From contig NZ_KV878783.1 of assembly GCF_001890765.1 (NCBI RefSeq), forward strand, positions 1,465,174 through 1,529,173: DNA of 64,000 nucleotides, read 5' to 3'. This document shows, piece by piece, positions 18,860-28,900 of this stretch. The first letter of the stretch is position 1. Every line of letters starts with the position of its first letter. This DNA is from Spirulina major PCC 6313 (GTDB lineage Bacteria; Cyanobacteriota; Cyanobacteriia; Cyanobacteriales; Spirulinaceae). The notes under the pieces were generated by a model. That model had not been told where the DNA came from, searched no databases, and saw only the letters and a list, made by a program, of their open reading frames with translations. A program made the translations under genes and the position numbers.

Positions 18860-19998
18860 CGCCACTCCTCCATTGCAAACCCATCCCGCTCTGACAACAC
18901 CACACTACTCACCCAGGCTTGCAGGGCTTCGGTGATCGTGATTTCGCGGGTTTGGTGGTACGAAGTCGGGATGCGGAGGGTTTGATTGTGAAAATAGCCC
19001 GTGGCGAGGGCCTGTAAAATTTGCATATTTTCCGGACTCGCATCATCAATATCTTCGCAGACTTGGAGGCGTTTGCCCTTGAGATCGCGGCGAAGTTGGG
19101 CAAGGTGTTCGGGGTCGAGCCATTGGTGCAGACTGTCGGCGGTGAGTTTCGGCTGAAGGCGGATGTAGTGGTTCGGATAGCGATCGCCCAAGGTCACCAC
19201 CTGCTGCGCCGTCTCTTCCATCACATCCTGGGGCGCATCCATCAGCACATCGGCAATCCGTTTTCCCCACTGGGCCAGCCCCCAATGTTTCGTATCTTTG
19301 TAGGGATAGCCCGTCGTACTTTCCCCCGTCCCAATCGATAAAATCCGCAAATCTTTGAGGGCATAGCCCAGCTTTAACGCCGCCACGATCGCACAGGTAC
19401 TCGGATTATTCGCCCCCACGCCCCCATCCACCAGGGAGCAACTGTAACCATTGGCCTGAAGTGGATAGGAGGGAAAAAATGTCGGAGCCGAAGCCGAACA
19501 AATCACCGCCTCCCACACCTTGCTCTGGGAATACCACGCCGCTTCCCAACTTTTAAAAATCACGGGGTGACGTAGCATCGTATCGTAGGCGGTGATCAGG
19601 AGTTTGGGGGTCTGGCGTTGCAGATCCGCGAGAGTGCGCTGGCCGTATTGTTCTTTGAGGACAGATTCTAGGCCCGCGTGGGAAAATTTGGGGGCCGACA
19701 AGCCATGTTGCAAGACTAAGGGCAAGCGTTGGGGCGCGAAATAGCCCCAATAGCCCTGATAGGGAAAAATCCGCCGCCCTTTTTGCAGATAAAGCTGCAT
19801 CATCTGTTCGCTGCTTGTCCCCAGGGCGAGACCTGCCGCAAGGATTGCCCCCGTGGAGGTTCCGGCGATCAGGTCAAAGTAATCATGGATGCGCTTGCCG
19901 GTTTGTTGGAGCAATTCTGCTTCGATCAAGGCTAAAAGCTGGGCGGACAGCACGCCGCGCATCCCTCCCCCATCAAGACAAAGTATTTTAAAGGCCAT
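18856..19998 (-). CDS. patatin-like phospholipase
   Basis: This 380-aa protein has all patatin marks. The oxyanion-hole loop LDGGGMRGVLSA is at about residues 8-19, the nucleophile elbow AGTSTG (Ser48) at 45-50, and the catalytic Asp in VDGGVGANNP at about 190-199. It should hydrolyse acyl chains of phospholipids or galactolipids using a Ser-Asp dyad. I chose ATG 19998 over the adjacent in-frame GTG. No signal peptide or membrane segment is seen. It is the first gene of a two-gene unit with the L,D-transpeptidase. Confidence 0.9.
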   Translation of the reverse strand: MAFKILCLDGGGMRGVLSAQLLALIEAELLQQTGKRIHDYFDLIAGTSTGAILAAGLALGTSSEQMMQLYLQKGRRIFPYQGYWGYFAPQRLPLVLQHGLSAPKFSHAGLESVLKEQYGQRTLADLQRQTPKLLITAYDTMLRHPVIFKSWEAAWYSQSKVWEAVICSASAPTFFPSYPLQANGYSCSLVDGGVGANNPSTCAIVAALKLGYALKDLRILSIGTGESTTGYPYKDTKHWGLAQWGKRIADVLMDAPQDVMEETAQQVVTLGDRYPNHYIRLQPKLTADSLHQWLDPEHLAQLRRDLKGKRLQVCEDIDDASPENMQILQALATGYFHNQTLRIPTSYHQTREITITEALQAWVSSVVLSERDGFAMEEWR

Positions 19999-20116
19999 CA
20001 CTCACCACCCTAATCAATGTGCTGTTTTGCGCGTGTTTCTCTAAATCATACGGGTTGAGTTCCGGTGGGTGCTGGATTTTGAGAAAAAAGTTAGGAGAGA
20101 GGTGCGATCGCACTTC

Positions 20117-20689
20117 CTAGCGACCCAACGTGAGCCATTGAAAGAGTTGGTTCACCGTGAGGTCGAGCGCAAGATCGGAGAGGGTGGGGAGGGGTTGATC
20201 GTCGCGGTAGATGGTGATCTGTTGGGGCGGATGAAGCGTGAGAACGGCGCGATCGCCGGGGTCAATGAGCCACCCTAATTCACTTCCGGCGGCCAGACAG
20301 AAGAGGATATTACTCATCACTTTGGTGGTGGATTGGCCGGGGGAGAGGATTTCGATCGTCCAATCTGGAGGGGTGAGAATGGCGGCGGTATTGAGTTCAC
20401 CTGTGGGGGTGAAGGGGATGTTTGCCCACCGCAGCACGGCAATATCCGGAACGAGGGAGCGCCCCCCGAAGGTGCAGCGCAGTTCTGGAAAGGCGGCGGC
20501 AATGGCTAACGATTCGGCGCTGTGGTTGATGGCGGTGGCGAGTTTGAGTTGCAGCCGGGAATGGTGGGGTTGGGGCATCGGTTTTTGATGGGCTGCGCCG
20601 TCGATATATTCCCACGCGGAGGATGTTTCAAGGTCGGCGGTTTCTAGGAACGCTTCGAGGCTGAGGGGGGCGGCAGTGGTGGGGGTCAT
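20117..20689 (-). CDS. Uma2 family endonuclease-like protein
   Basis: This 190-aa family member opens with LSLEAFLETADLETSSAWEYIDG. The core reads RSLVPDIAVLRW (Asp near 90), then DWTIEILSPGQSTTKVMSNI with the Glu-Ile-Leu-Ser motif, and ELGWLIDPGDRAVLTL. Length is normal. It is one of three intact Uma2 genes plus one fragment in this window. Confidence 0.87.
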   Translation of the reverse strand: MTPTTAAPLSLEAFLETADLETSSAWEYIDGAAHQKPMPQPHHSRLQLKLATAINHSAESLAIAAAFPELRCTFGGRSLVPDIAVLRWANIPFTPTGELNTAAILTPPDWTIEILSPGQSTTKVMSNILFCLAAGSELGWLIDPGDRAVLTLHPPQQITIYRDDQPLPTLSDLALDLTVNQLFQWLTLGR

Positions 20690-20838
20690 GGGCAGAATCT
20701 GAGGGGATTCGTGTCATTTCAATAGTAATCGCAGGGGTCAAGAAGTTGTGGACTGGGAATGTCGTTCGGGGTGACATTTTTCGCAAAAAAATCGAGGCAG
20801 TGGCGCGATCGCGCTCCATCGGCTGCCCAGTGACGGCA

Positions 20839-20931
20839 TCAATCCAGGGATTGAAGGATGCTTTGGATATTTTGTTTCAAAATCGGAAGTTGTTCTGCGA
20901 TGTCTAATAATTTTTCACGATCGCGTCTCAT
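20839..20931 (-). pseudogene. truncated HEPN (DUF86)-like toxin partner, 30 codons
   Basis: The frame from ATG 20931 reads [20 protein letters not shown], then about ten more residues and TGA. The start overlaps the MNT gene stop as ATGA, exactly as HEPN/DUF86 genes overlap MNT genes in MntA-HepT modules. [11 protein letters not shown] resembles the N-terminus of DUF86 proteins. The rest, including the RX4-6H catalytic motif, is missing in all three downstream frames. I read it as a truncated toxin; a genuine 30-aa peptide is the alternative. Confidence 0.5.
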
Positions 20932-21218
20932 AGGGGGATAGCTTCCTGAAGAACCTGGTGACGAATCCTGCTACGGAGTCCCTGCTCGGTGACAACATCA
21001 ACGGGACATTCAAGCAGGTCTTGTAATTCCATGAGTAAGCCGCCTAAATCGAGTAAGCTGCGTCCTTTTTCTAGTTCAACTAAAAAGTCAATATCACTCT
21101 CGGCATCAGCTTCACCTCTGGCAACGGAGCCAAAGATGCGGATATTATATGCGCCATATTTGATGGCTAGGTTGAAAATGTCTGCGCGTTTTTGTTGTAA
21201 TTTTTCTTTAAGGTTCAT
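20928..21218 (-). CDS. MNT-type nucleotidyltransferase (MntA-like antitoxin)
   Basis: This 96-aa minimal nucleotidyltransferase has the core [21 protein letters not shown] (about 27-47) with Gly30-Ser31 and metal-binding Asp42/Asp44, then [25 protein letters not shown]. In MntA-HepT systems such enzymes AMPylate and silence a HEPN RNase. Here the HEPN gene appears truncated, so the MNT is orphaned. It lies just outside the methylase-helicase island. Confidence 0.88.
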   Translation of the reverse strand: MNLKEKLQQKRADIFNLAIKYGAYNIRIFGSVARGEADAESDIDFLVELEKGRSLLDLGGLLMELQDLLECPVDVVTEQGLRSRIRHQVLQEAIPL

Positions 21219-21283
21219 GGTCGGGTGTCATGGGTTATGGGGCGATCGCGCGGGTATGCCTCTAGATCGGATCGGCTGCTGGT

Positions 21284-21520
21284 TCAGAGGGGTTCTGCTA
21301 TTTTTGTGAGTGAACCCATTTCGACGGTGACGGTATCGAGGCGATTATCGTTGGGACGATAGGAGAGAAGTTCGATCCCGATGGGTTCGCCTGTGGTTAA
21401 GTCTTTGATCAAAATGATGCCGTTGCCGAGTTCTGTGGCGATTTGATTTTTGCGGGGAGGTTGCCAGAAAACGGTGAGCAGTTCCATTTCAGGTTCGTAG
21501 TAGATTCTTACTTGTGCCAT
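21284..21520 (-). CDS. DUF2283 protein, possible antitoxin
   Basis: This 78-aa protein has the DUF2283 pattern: VRIYYEPEMELLTVFWQ, then an acidic centre and GNGIILIKDLTTGEPIGIELLSY. Such small proteins often pair with RelE-fold toxins or BrnT-like nucleases in TA-like arrangements. It overlaps the preceding RelE-like gene by 13 bp on the same strand. Function is inferred from family and context only. Confidence 0.7.
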   Translation of the reverse strand: MAQVRIYYEPEMELLTVFWQPPRKNQIATELGNGIILIKDLTTGEPIGIELLSYRPNDNRLDTVTVEMGSLTKIAEPL

Positions 21521-21795
21521 AGGGTTTCTCCTTCTTTGATTGCATCAGTTTGATAGGCTGTGATCAAAAAACCATCTCCGTTTAAACGACGAGCAACAGC
21601 AGCTACCCAGCGTTTTTCTTTGAGAATGAGGTAAAACAGCAGCACATTAGGATCATGACTACTGCGGCGAATTTTGTCAGGGTTCGATAAGGTTTGTTGA
21701 ATTTCTAGTTCTAGATCAGCAATATCAGGATGTTTCAAGATTATTTTTTGCCAGTATTCTTCTGATGTGCGAACGGTAAAGTTCAGGGGTGTCAT
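21508..21795 (-). CDS. RelE/barnase-like nuclease-fold protein, putative toxin
   Basis: This 95-aa protein starts at ATG 21795 (MTPLNFTVRTSEEYWQKII); the longer frame would begin with TTG. Conserved blocks are VRTSEEYWQKIILKHPDIA, LSNPDKIRRSSHDPNVLLFY, WVAAVARRLNGDGFLITAYQ and DAIKEGETLW. This arrangement is typical of small proteins with a RelE/barnase-like nuclease fold. It overlaps a DUF2283 gene downstream and starts 17 bp after the methylase stop, so all three may be one operon. Confidence 0.65.
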   Translation of the reverse strand: MTPLNFTVRTSEEYWQKIILKHPDIADLELEIQQTLSNPDKIRRSSHDPNVLLFYLILKEKRWVAAVARRLNGDGFLITAYQTDAIKEGETLWHK

Positions 21796-21812
21796 TACTT
21801 CAAATCTATTCG

Positions 21813-24800
21813 TCAATTATCACTTCCTGAGTTTTTTTGTGGTTTGCTTTGTGCTCGATAGGCATTTAATGCGGCTGTTTTGGTGTCGTCGGGGACGATG
21901 GGGAAGGTGCTGAGGATGTGGCTAAATTCTGCTTCGGTTAAGCCATACAAATGGGCGATGATGCCGTCGAGTTCGGCGCGGAGTTGGGCGCGGTGAGCGG
22001 GGTTGGTGCTGCCGTTCTGGTGGGAACCGAGACCAACGGCGGCGGCTAGGTCATCAAATTCCGGGGTGGTACAAATCAATTGCGCAGCGCGATCGCAAAT
22101 CTCCCCAAACCACGAATCACCTGCTTGGAGGCGAGGGATTGGTGTTGCGTAAACATAAAACATATTGCAATGAGCCGTCACTTTTTGTCTCAATATAGAA
22201 TCAACTATAAAGCTATCTAAAATGGCAGATACTAGAATTAATTCTCGATGATCAAGAAAATTCATAGATGTAATTAATGTATTACCTGTGAAAATCTTAG
22301 GCGGTAAAATTGTTGAAATCATTGTTCGCTCATTGGTGCTAGAAGCAACATCTCGAAAGCCTAAGCGATAGCCTTGATAATCCAATTTTTGCCCCTGATC
22401 AACTGCTTTTTTTCCTAAAACTGCCTTGCGTCCTTCCTGTTCATCAACCCAATAGCGCGGCTGGGCAAATTGATGATTAAATTGGTGGATCATTTTGCCT
22501 TCGTAGAGGGGGAGCCGTCCCGGTGCAGGTTCAGGTTTGAAAAGATGACTATCATTCGTCATATCAAATTCACGGGTTAGTTTTAGATTCCATTTGCCCT
22601 CGATTTTTTCGCCCAAGAGGGGAAATTTCAGCATTTTTTCAGCAATGACAATATCAATCGGCTGCTTAAACTCCATCACAGACAGCGAATCTGGTGACAA
22701 GCGACGCACAAGCGAAACTGATAAGTGAATTTTTTCATCTTTATCATAAAGAAAATCACCCAATTCGCTAGGTCTGATCGCTTCTCGTGGGTTAATACGA
22801 AAAACGCCATCAAACCCTTCAGTATAATTTCCCTTTTGAAATGCTAATAAAGAAAACTTGAAAGCGTGATGAACTGATTCAAAAATAAATTTTTCATTAG
22901 ATAGTCCAAACAAGCTATCTAGTTGACATTGAGAAAATAGCATTTCTCGAAGCTGCTTTGAACCAAGATCCGTATAAATGCCTGCGGGCAAAATAATCCC
23001 ACAGCGTCCACGCGGTCGCAATAGTTTAAAACAACGCTCTAAAAATAACTTATAAAGATTGATATCCGTCCCGGCTTTGCGACCGTTGACAATTGAAATC
23101 TGATTTGCATAATCTTCCGACGAACGATAATAGGCACTAACGTGGGGAAATTGGCTCTGGTAGTCATTCCAAGCCTGGGCAATCTCTGGATCTTCTAAAA
23201 GCTTTTTCTTTGCCTTTTGAAACGCCTTGATATCCATCTTTTTCTTCGTTACCAAGTCGCTATATTTGGCGAAAAATTCCTTCGCATTGGGTTTAAACAC
23301 CTCCCAGGGTGGATTAGCAATAATCGCATCAAACCCGCCCCGCTTAAACACCGCATCAAAATGATAGCCCCAGTGAAACGGCTTCAACGCCTCAATATCT
23401 GCAATGTCTAATAACCGCTTTTTCGCCTTCCCCGTTAACTGCGCCTCCTCATACTGAATCCCCAGATTTTGACCAAATTCATCTAATAACAGTTTATTTA
23501 ATTTAGCCTGCGACGCTTGATTTAACTTCTCGATGTGATTTCGTAACTGCAACAAGCGCGTTTCCTGTGGCAAATCTTCATCCACCGCCTGAAAAGCGTG
23601 TTTTTTGTACAGCGCAATACTTTTGTTTTTGTCCTTTAAAATCGCCTCATATTCCGAAGCCGCCAACCCTGACAATAAATTCCCCTGGATTGCCGTCGGC
23701 CCCAATAGATTTTTCTGCGTTGGATCGTGGCCAAACTGTCGCCCACCCCCCAAACGATCGAACCCCTCCCCATCAACCCGAATCAACCCGATCAACGAAT
23801 TACCCGCCATAATATTAAAATCAATATTCGGCAACGGCTCCAAATCTTCCACCCGTTTCGCCGCCGCCACCAACGCCAAAAATAACCGCAACTTCGCGAT
23901 TTCCGTCGCCTCCTCCATGATGTCCACACCATAGAGATTGTCCGTAATAATCCGCTTCTTCACGTAATATTCTAACGACGGATGCCGAGCCACCTCCTGT
24001 AACCAAACCCCGATTTTTTCCGTCGGGTCAAACCGCTGCACCCGCGCCACCACACCCTCGTAAACCGCGATTAACGTCTTCATCGCCGCCACCAAAAACG
24101 CCCCCGATCCACAGGCCGGATCGAGCAACGTTAATCCCGGCAAAATCTCCACCAATAACCGCTCACACTCCTCCGGAGTTAACGCCGCATACACCACATC
24201 CTCACAGCCCAACCGCTCCCGAATTAAGGTTTTAATCGTGCGATCGCAGAGATATTCCGTGATTTCCGGGCGCGTGTAGTAGGCTCCAAACTCCTTTTGG
24301 TTAATATATTTCTCGAAAATATAGCCCAACACATCCGGGTTAATTTCCAGCGGGTCTTTATCCGGGCGATCGTCCAAATGCCAGGAATACCGCGCAAACA
24401 AATTAAACACCGCCTGAAACGCTTCATCCTTGATCGTAATATCGGGATATTTTTCCTCAATGGGATGCCGCAAAAATAAACCGCCATTCAAATAACAAAT
24501 TTTGCCTAACTGCTGGCGAATAGCCGGGTTGCGCTCATACTCCGGTTTCGCAAACCCTTCAAAAAATAAATCCTTCAAAAACCCGTAGAAATTCTCACCC
24601 TGCGCCTGACACCCCTGTAATTTGTCCTGTAAATAGTTCGCATTGCCCCGATCGAGAAAATAGCGACGCTGCAAAAAATAGACAAACATCAACCGATTGA
24701 GCAACACCGAACCATACCACCGCCGATCTGCGATCGCGCCAATCCCCTCCATCTGGCCACAAAAATCAGCGTGCAACCCCTCAAAATCTTGAAAAAACTG

Positions 24801-25286
24801 CTTCGTAACCGCTTCAATGTCAAACCCTTTTTTCACCTTTTGGGTCACATCCACATGGGTTAACTGGTCTTCCTCGTTCCAATCAATCACCAACGCCTCT
24901 AACTTTTGCAGCAACGGCTCCGCACTTTGGCCGACGCGATAGGACTGCGATCGCACCTTGGCCCGCTGCCCCGGTTCCGGCTTCAACCACAGCCAATCCT
25001 GAGCCGTCCGCCCCCCATCCCCAAACACCAACAAATGCGCCTGACTGTATTCCTTGAGGCGGCTCGCCAGTTGTTTCCGTTGCTTCGGCGCGGGCATCTC
25101 AGCCCGGATGCACTGATACACCACAAAACCGCGTTTTTGCGCGATCGGGATGACCTCGAAGGTTTCCGCCTCCAGTGCCAGCGGCAACCCCGGCCCATCC
25201 ACCCGATCCCATCCCAATTCCTCCAAAAACAGGGCCTCAAACTCAAACCCCGTTAAATACCGTTGCGCCCGACTGCGATTCAACAT
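21813..25286 (-). CDS. Eco57I-type adenine-specific DNA methylase / restriction-modification protein
   Basis: This 1157-aa protein carries a class gamma-like N6-adenine methyltransferase core. Motif I is LLDPACGSGAFLVAA at about 387-401, and motif IV is IIANPPWEVFKPN at about 653-665. DNLYGVDIMEEATEIAKLRL lies between them. The N-terminal 350 residues are a helical region with a possible nuclease domain I cannot prove. The C-terminal part, with TRLxxxL-type repeats and an AT-rich coding stretch (about 22.15-23.3 kb), probably recognises the target. Length and motifs fit single-chain type IIG enzymes, and also PglX and DrmMI methylases. It lies downstream of the PLD-SNF2 helicase with a 670-bp repeat-filled gap. 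Confidence 0.85.
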   Translation of the reverse strand: MLNRSRAQRYLTGFEFEALFLEELGWDRVDGPGLPLALEAETFEVIPIAQKRGFVVYQCIRAEMPAPKQRKQLASRLKEYSQAHLLVFGDGGRTAQDWLWLKPEPGQRAKVRSQSYRVGQSAEPLLQKLEALVIDWNEEDQLTHVDVTQKVKKGFDIEAVTKQFFQDFEGLHADFCGQMEGIGAIADRRWYGSVLLNRLMFVYFLQRRYFLDRGNANYLQDKLQGCQAQGENFYGFLKDLFFEGFAKPEYERNPAIRQQLGKICYLNGGLFLRHPIEEKYPDITIKDEAFQAVFNLFARYSWHLDDRPDKDPLEINPDVLGYIFEKYINQKEFGAYYTRPEITEYLCDRTIKTLIRERLGCEDVVYAALTPEECERLLVEILPGLTLLDPACGSGAFLVAAMKTLIAVYEGVVARVQRFDPTEKIGVWLQEVARHPSLEYYVKKRIITDNLYGVDIMEEATEIAKLRLFLALVAAAKRVEDLEPLPNIDFNIMAGNSLIGLIRVDGEGFDRLGGGRQFGHDPTQKNLLGPTAIQGNLLSGLAASEYEAILKDKNKSIALYKKHAFQAVDEDLPQETRLLQLRNHIEKLNQASQAKLNKLLLDEFGQNLGIQYEEAQLTGKAKKRLLDIADIEALKPFHWGYHFDAVFKRGGFDAIIANPPWEVFKPNAKEFFAKYSDLVTKKKMDIKAFQKAKKKLLEDPEIAQAWNDYQSQFPHVSAYYRSSEDYANQISIVNGRKAGTDINLYKLFLERCFKLLRPRGRCGIILPAGIYTDLGSKQLREMLFSQCQLDSLFGLSNEKFIFESVHHAFKFSLLAFQKGNYTEGFDGVFRINPREAIRPSELGDFLYDKDEKIHLSVSLVRRLSPDSLSVMEFKQPIDIVIAEKMLKFPLLGEKIEGKWNLKLTREFDMTNDSHLFKPEPAPGRLPLYEGKMIHQFNHQFAQPRYWVDEQEGRKAVLGKKAVDQGQKLDYQGYRLGFRDVASSTNERTMISTILPPKIFTGNTLITSMNFLDHRELILVSAILDSFIVDSILRQKVTAHCNMFYVYATPIPRLQAGDSWFGEICDRAAQLICTTPEFDDLAAAVGLGSHQNGSTNPAHRAQLRAELDGIIAHLYGLTEAEFSHILSTFPIVPDDTKTAALNAYRAQSKPQKNSGSDN

Positions 25287-25956
25287 GATGGTAAACCTCT
25301 CTCAATTGTCTCAATCTACCCTAAAACCTTGCGTTGCCCTCATCCCCAGCCCTTCTCCCGTAGGAGCTACTGCTTATACATAACGTTCAAATGTTGGCCT
25401 AAGTTGCGAGCGATCCCCCTAAATCCCCCTTCACAAAGGGGGACTTTGAACGGCTCCCCCCTTCACAAAGGGGGACTTTGAACGGCTCCCCCCTTCACAA
25501 AGGGAACTTTGAACGGCTCCCCCCTTCACAAAGGGAACTTTGAACGGCTCCCCCCTTCACAAAGGGGGACTTTGAACGGCTCCCCCCTTCACAAAGGGAA
25601 CTTTGAACGGCTCCCCCCTTCACAAAGGGGACTTTGAACGGCTCCCCCCTTCACAAAGGGGACTTTGAACGGCTCCCCCCTTCACAAAGGGAACTTTGAA
25701 CGGCTCCCCCCTTCACAAAGGGGGACTTTGAACGGCTCCCCCCTTCACAAAGGGAACTTTGAACGGCTCCCCCCTTCACAAAGGGGACTTTGAACGGCTC
25801 CCCCCTTCACAAAGGGGACTTTGAACGGCTCCCCCCTTCACAAAGGGAACTTTGAACGGCTCCCCCCTTCACAAAGGGGGGCTGGGGGGGATCGGCGAGA
25901 GTGTCAGCACTGGGGTAGCAGTTTGTGTATCAGCAGTAGCCCGCAGGAGCAGAGAG
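25287..25956. other. 670-bp intergenic gap of the methylase-helicase island
   Basis: No gene is supported. About 460 bp are the tandem hairpin array described next. The remaining flanks (25287-25420 and 25890-25956) show no clear promoter, although the methylase may need one here. Confidence 0.7.
25425..25887. repeat. tandem hairpin minisatellite, 15 units of 31-32 bp
   Basis: The unit is CCCCCCTTCACAAAGGG followed by a variable G/A tract and ACTTTGAACGGCT. CCCCCTT-CACA-AAGGGGG is a 7-bp hairpin in most units. Fifteen CTTCACAAAGGG cores are present; the last lacks the spacer. Three variants occur (GGGGGAC, GGGGAC, GGGAAC). Units 5-9 and 10-14 have the same variant order, 156 bp apart (core A-runs at 25561 and 25717), so a five-unit block was duplicated. 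Spacers are identical, which excludes a CRISPR array. Confidence 0.92.
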
Positions 25957-28900
25957 CTAGCCCCGAAACAACCCCAGCGAGCAAATCACCTGCGCCCCTG
26001 GCTGCTGTTCTTCTGTGTCCATCACGCATAACAGGTTTTCCTCCCAGAGGACGCGGACTAAATGCGCCAGTTGTTCATTGCTAATGCCGGAGCGTAATTC
26101 TCGCTTCAGACGGGCGATCGCCTGCTGTTTTAACGGGTATTGATGGATGCCTTCAATGGCCCGCTCTAAGGTCTCCCATTCCTTGCCTTGGGTGAATAGT
26201 GGCTCGGTTTCGCGGCGATGTTGGCTATAGGCTAAGAGGCGATTGTAGGTGCGGGCGGCGGCGCTGCGGGGATTGCCGAGGGTTCCCGGTAGGGTTTTGC
26301 TCTGCTCGGTGATCAGTTCGCCGCCACGCTTGACGAGTTCGTGATGGTCGCGATCGCGCGGTAGCGGGGGCGTGTCGAGGCTGCATCGCGCCATCCGCAA
26401 GATCCGCATCTGGGATTGGGTGACGCTGTTGCCGTGGCGATCCACCCAGGCGAGGGCATCGGTGCCGCTGTTGGTGCGCAGATAGAGTAAGACCCCTTCG
26501 GGATCAAGGCCGGTGGGTTCGTGGGGACGGGTGGCATAGACCACATCGGGCAGGGCTTCGATTTCTGCTTTGAGCCGGGGATTGGCAGCGATCGCACTTT
26601 GCCAAATCTGCAACGCCTCGGAGGTGAGATCAACTTCGCCGTCTTCGTCCTCCTCATCCAAGACCCCGGATCGTTCATGGTACAGATTTAACAGCATTTC
26701 GCGGCTTTGCTCGTCCTCAAAAAAAGCCTCATCGGTTCCCACCACGTCCTGATTTTCCTGGAGGCGATCGCGCAATCGCCCCCGCAAATTAATCAACCGC
26801 TCCACCCCATCCGCCGGTAAAAATGAATAGCACATAATATCTACTGCCTCTTGACCGATGCGATCGACCCGCCCCGCCCGCTGAATGAGCCGAATAATCG
26901 CCCAAGGCAAATCGTAATTTAAAATAATCGCGCAGTCCTGAAGGTTTTGCCCCTCACTGAGCACATCAGTGGCGATGAGGACCCGTATCTGCTCCTGGGG
27001 TGCGATCGGTCGTTGATTACTCACCGGACTAAATCGCCACGCTAGGGCCGTGGGGTCGGAGGATTGGCCCGTCGCCACCGCTAGCCGCTCAATGCCCTGG
27101 TTTGCTAATGCCTCCCCTAGATACTTTGCCGTGTCCGCAAACTGGGTGAAAATCAGCACTTTCTCGTTGGGATGCTGCCCTTGGAGGACATTCACCAAGG
27201 CCGCTAATTTGCGATCGGTCGCTGGGTTCCACTCCCCCGCGAGGTTGAGAATACTCCGCAGGGCTTGGGCATCGTCGGCTAAATGTTCCGCCAGTTGTGG
27301 CCCGAAAAGATTCGCCCGCAACCATTTAAACCGCTGCGGGTATTGCTCACGATAGCGGTCATAGATCGCGGCGGCCCGTTGGCCAAAGGGGGAACCGAGC
27401 TGGGAATCGCGATCCTCCACCTCTGACTCGTCTTCCCAATCCTGCTGTAGGAGCGCATCGGGATCGGCATCTTGGGTGTCGAGTAAGGCCGCGTCCTGGG
27501 AGCCGATCGGGAGGGGGAGATCGTGAGCGATCGCATACAAGTACACTTCATTGCGGAGTAAATGCCGCTCGATGGACTGCAAGAATGCTGCGCCGCTACT
27601 TTCTAGGCGTTTAAATAAATTGGTACGGCAAAATCCCATCAACCGCTGTCCAGCGTGGGACAGGTTAGCCAGTTGTTGGGCTTCGGGGGGATTGGCGGGG
27701 GGGTTCGGTTCGGGGGCGATGTATTGGCCCAGACCATACCGGGGAAGACGCAGGGCATTGATCACATCAACGACGCGATCGCCATACAAGCGGCTGTAGG
27801 AATCGGTGTGGGGGTCGCCCATCGTGAAGCGTACCGTGCGGGGTCGCCGTCGGGGGAAGTAGGCGCGATCGCCGTTGGGAAATTGGAGATACGACCGTTC
27901 TCCGTCCTGATGGCCATAGGTTTTTTTGATGAAGCTGCGCGTCCGGCGCACCATGTAGCGGCTCATCAGTTGTTGCCAATCTTCCGGCTCGGTACTGTGC
28001 TCAAAGGCGAGGAGCGATCGGACGGGTGTAGCGGAATGTTTACGCCGAAACTCCATTTCACCGCCCAAGGTGCGCACATAGGCTTCGGGTTTAATCCCTA
28101 AATCTGCATCAGAATGCAGAAAAAGCCGTAACTGAGCCGAGAGATCAAGATAGGTTTTGTTGTAGGGCGTGGCGGTGAGTAAGATGCAGCGGCTGCCGCT
28201 GGTTTCGATATAGTCTTTGATCGCTTGGTAGCGTTTGCCGTCGGTGTTGCGGAGGTTGTGGCTTTCATCAATCAACACCAGACGGAAACGGGCGGGAATA
28301 TTGGGTAACTCTTGAACAACACGACTGAGGGGAACCACCTTGGCCGCAAGACCGTAGCGATCTATATAGCCCTGCCACATTTTTTCTAAATTTTTAGGAC
28401 AGATGATCAGCGTGCTCGTGCCGTGGTCTTCTTGATAGAGATAGGCGATCGCTGTCCCCACTAAAGTTTTTCCTAATCCCACCACGTCACCAATGATCAC
28501 CCCGCCGCGACTGTTTAACTTTTTTGCCGCCACCTGTACCGCTGCTTCCTGAAAAGACAACAGACCAAACCCAGTGGGGGCGCGGTATTGGCTCAGACCG
28601 TCCCGTGCTTCCTGGGAGAGGTGATAGGCCATTTTGAGATAAATATAGTAGGGTTTGAGCGATCGCCCCGCCCAACTGCGATCGATGATGTCTGCCAGTT
28701 CTGCGGTAATATCCAGACAAAAATTATCCTCCCACCGCTCGACAAACCATTGTTCGAGCTTTTGGGTATCATCACGATCCACCACTTCCACATTCAGTTC
28801 CCCTTGGGATCTCAACCCGGAAAAGGTGAGGTTACTGCTGCCCACATAGCCAAGGATCGGCGTGGCGCGATCGTCGCGATAAATCAGATACAGCTTGGCG

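Noticed and set aside
25425-25887. CRISPR array
   Set aside because: Units are 31-32 bp with no unique spacers; the whole unit repeats, so it is a minisatellite.
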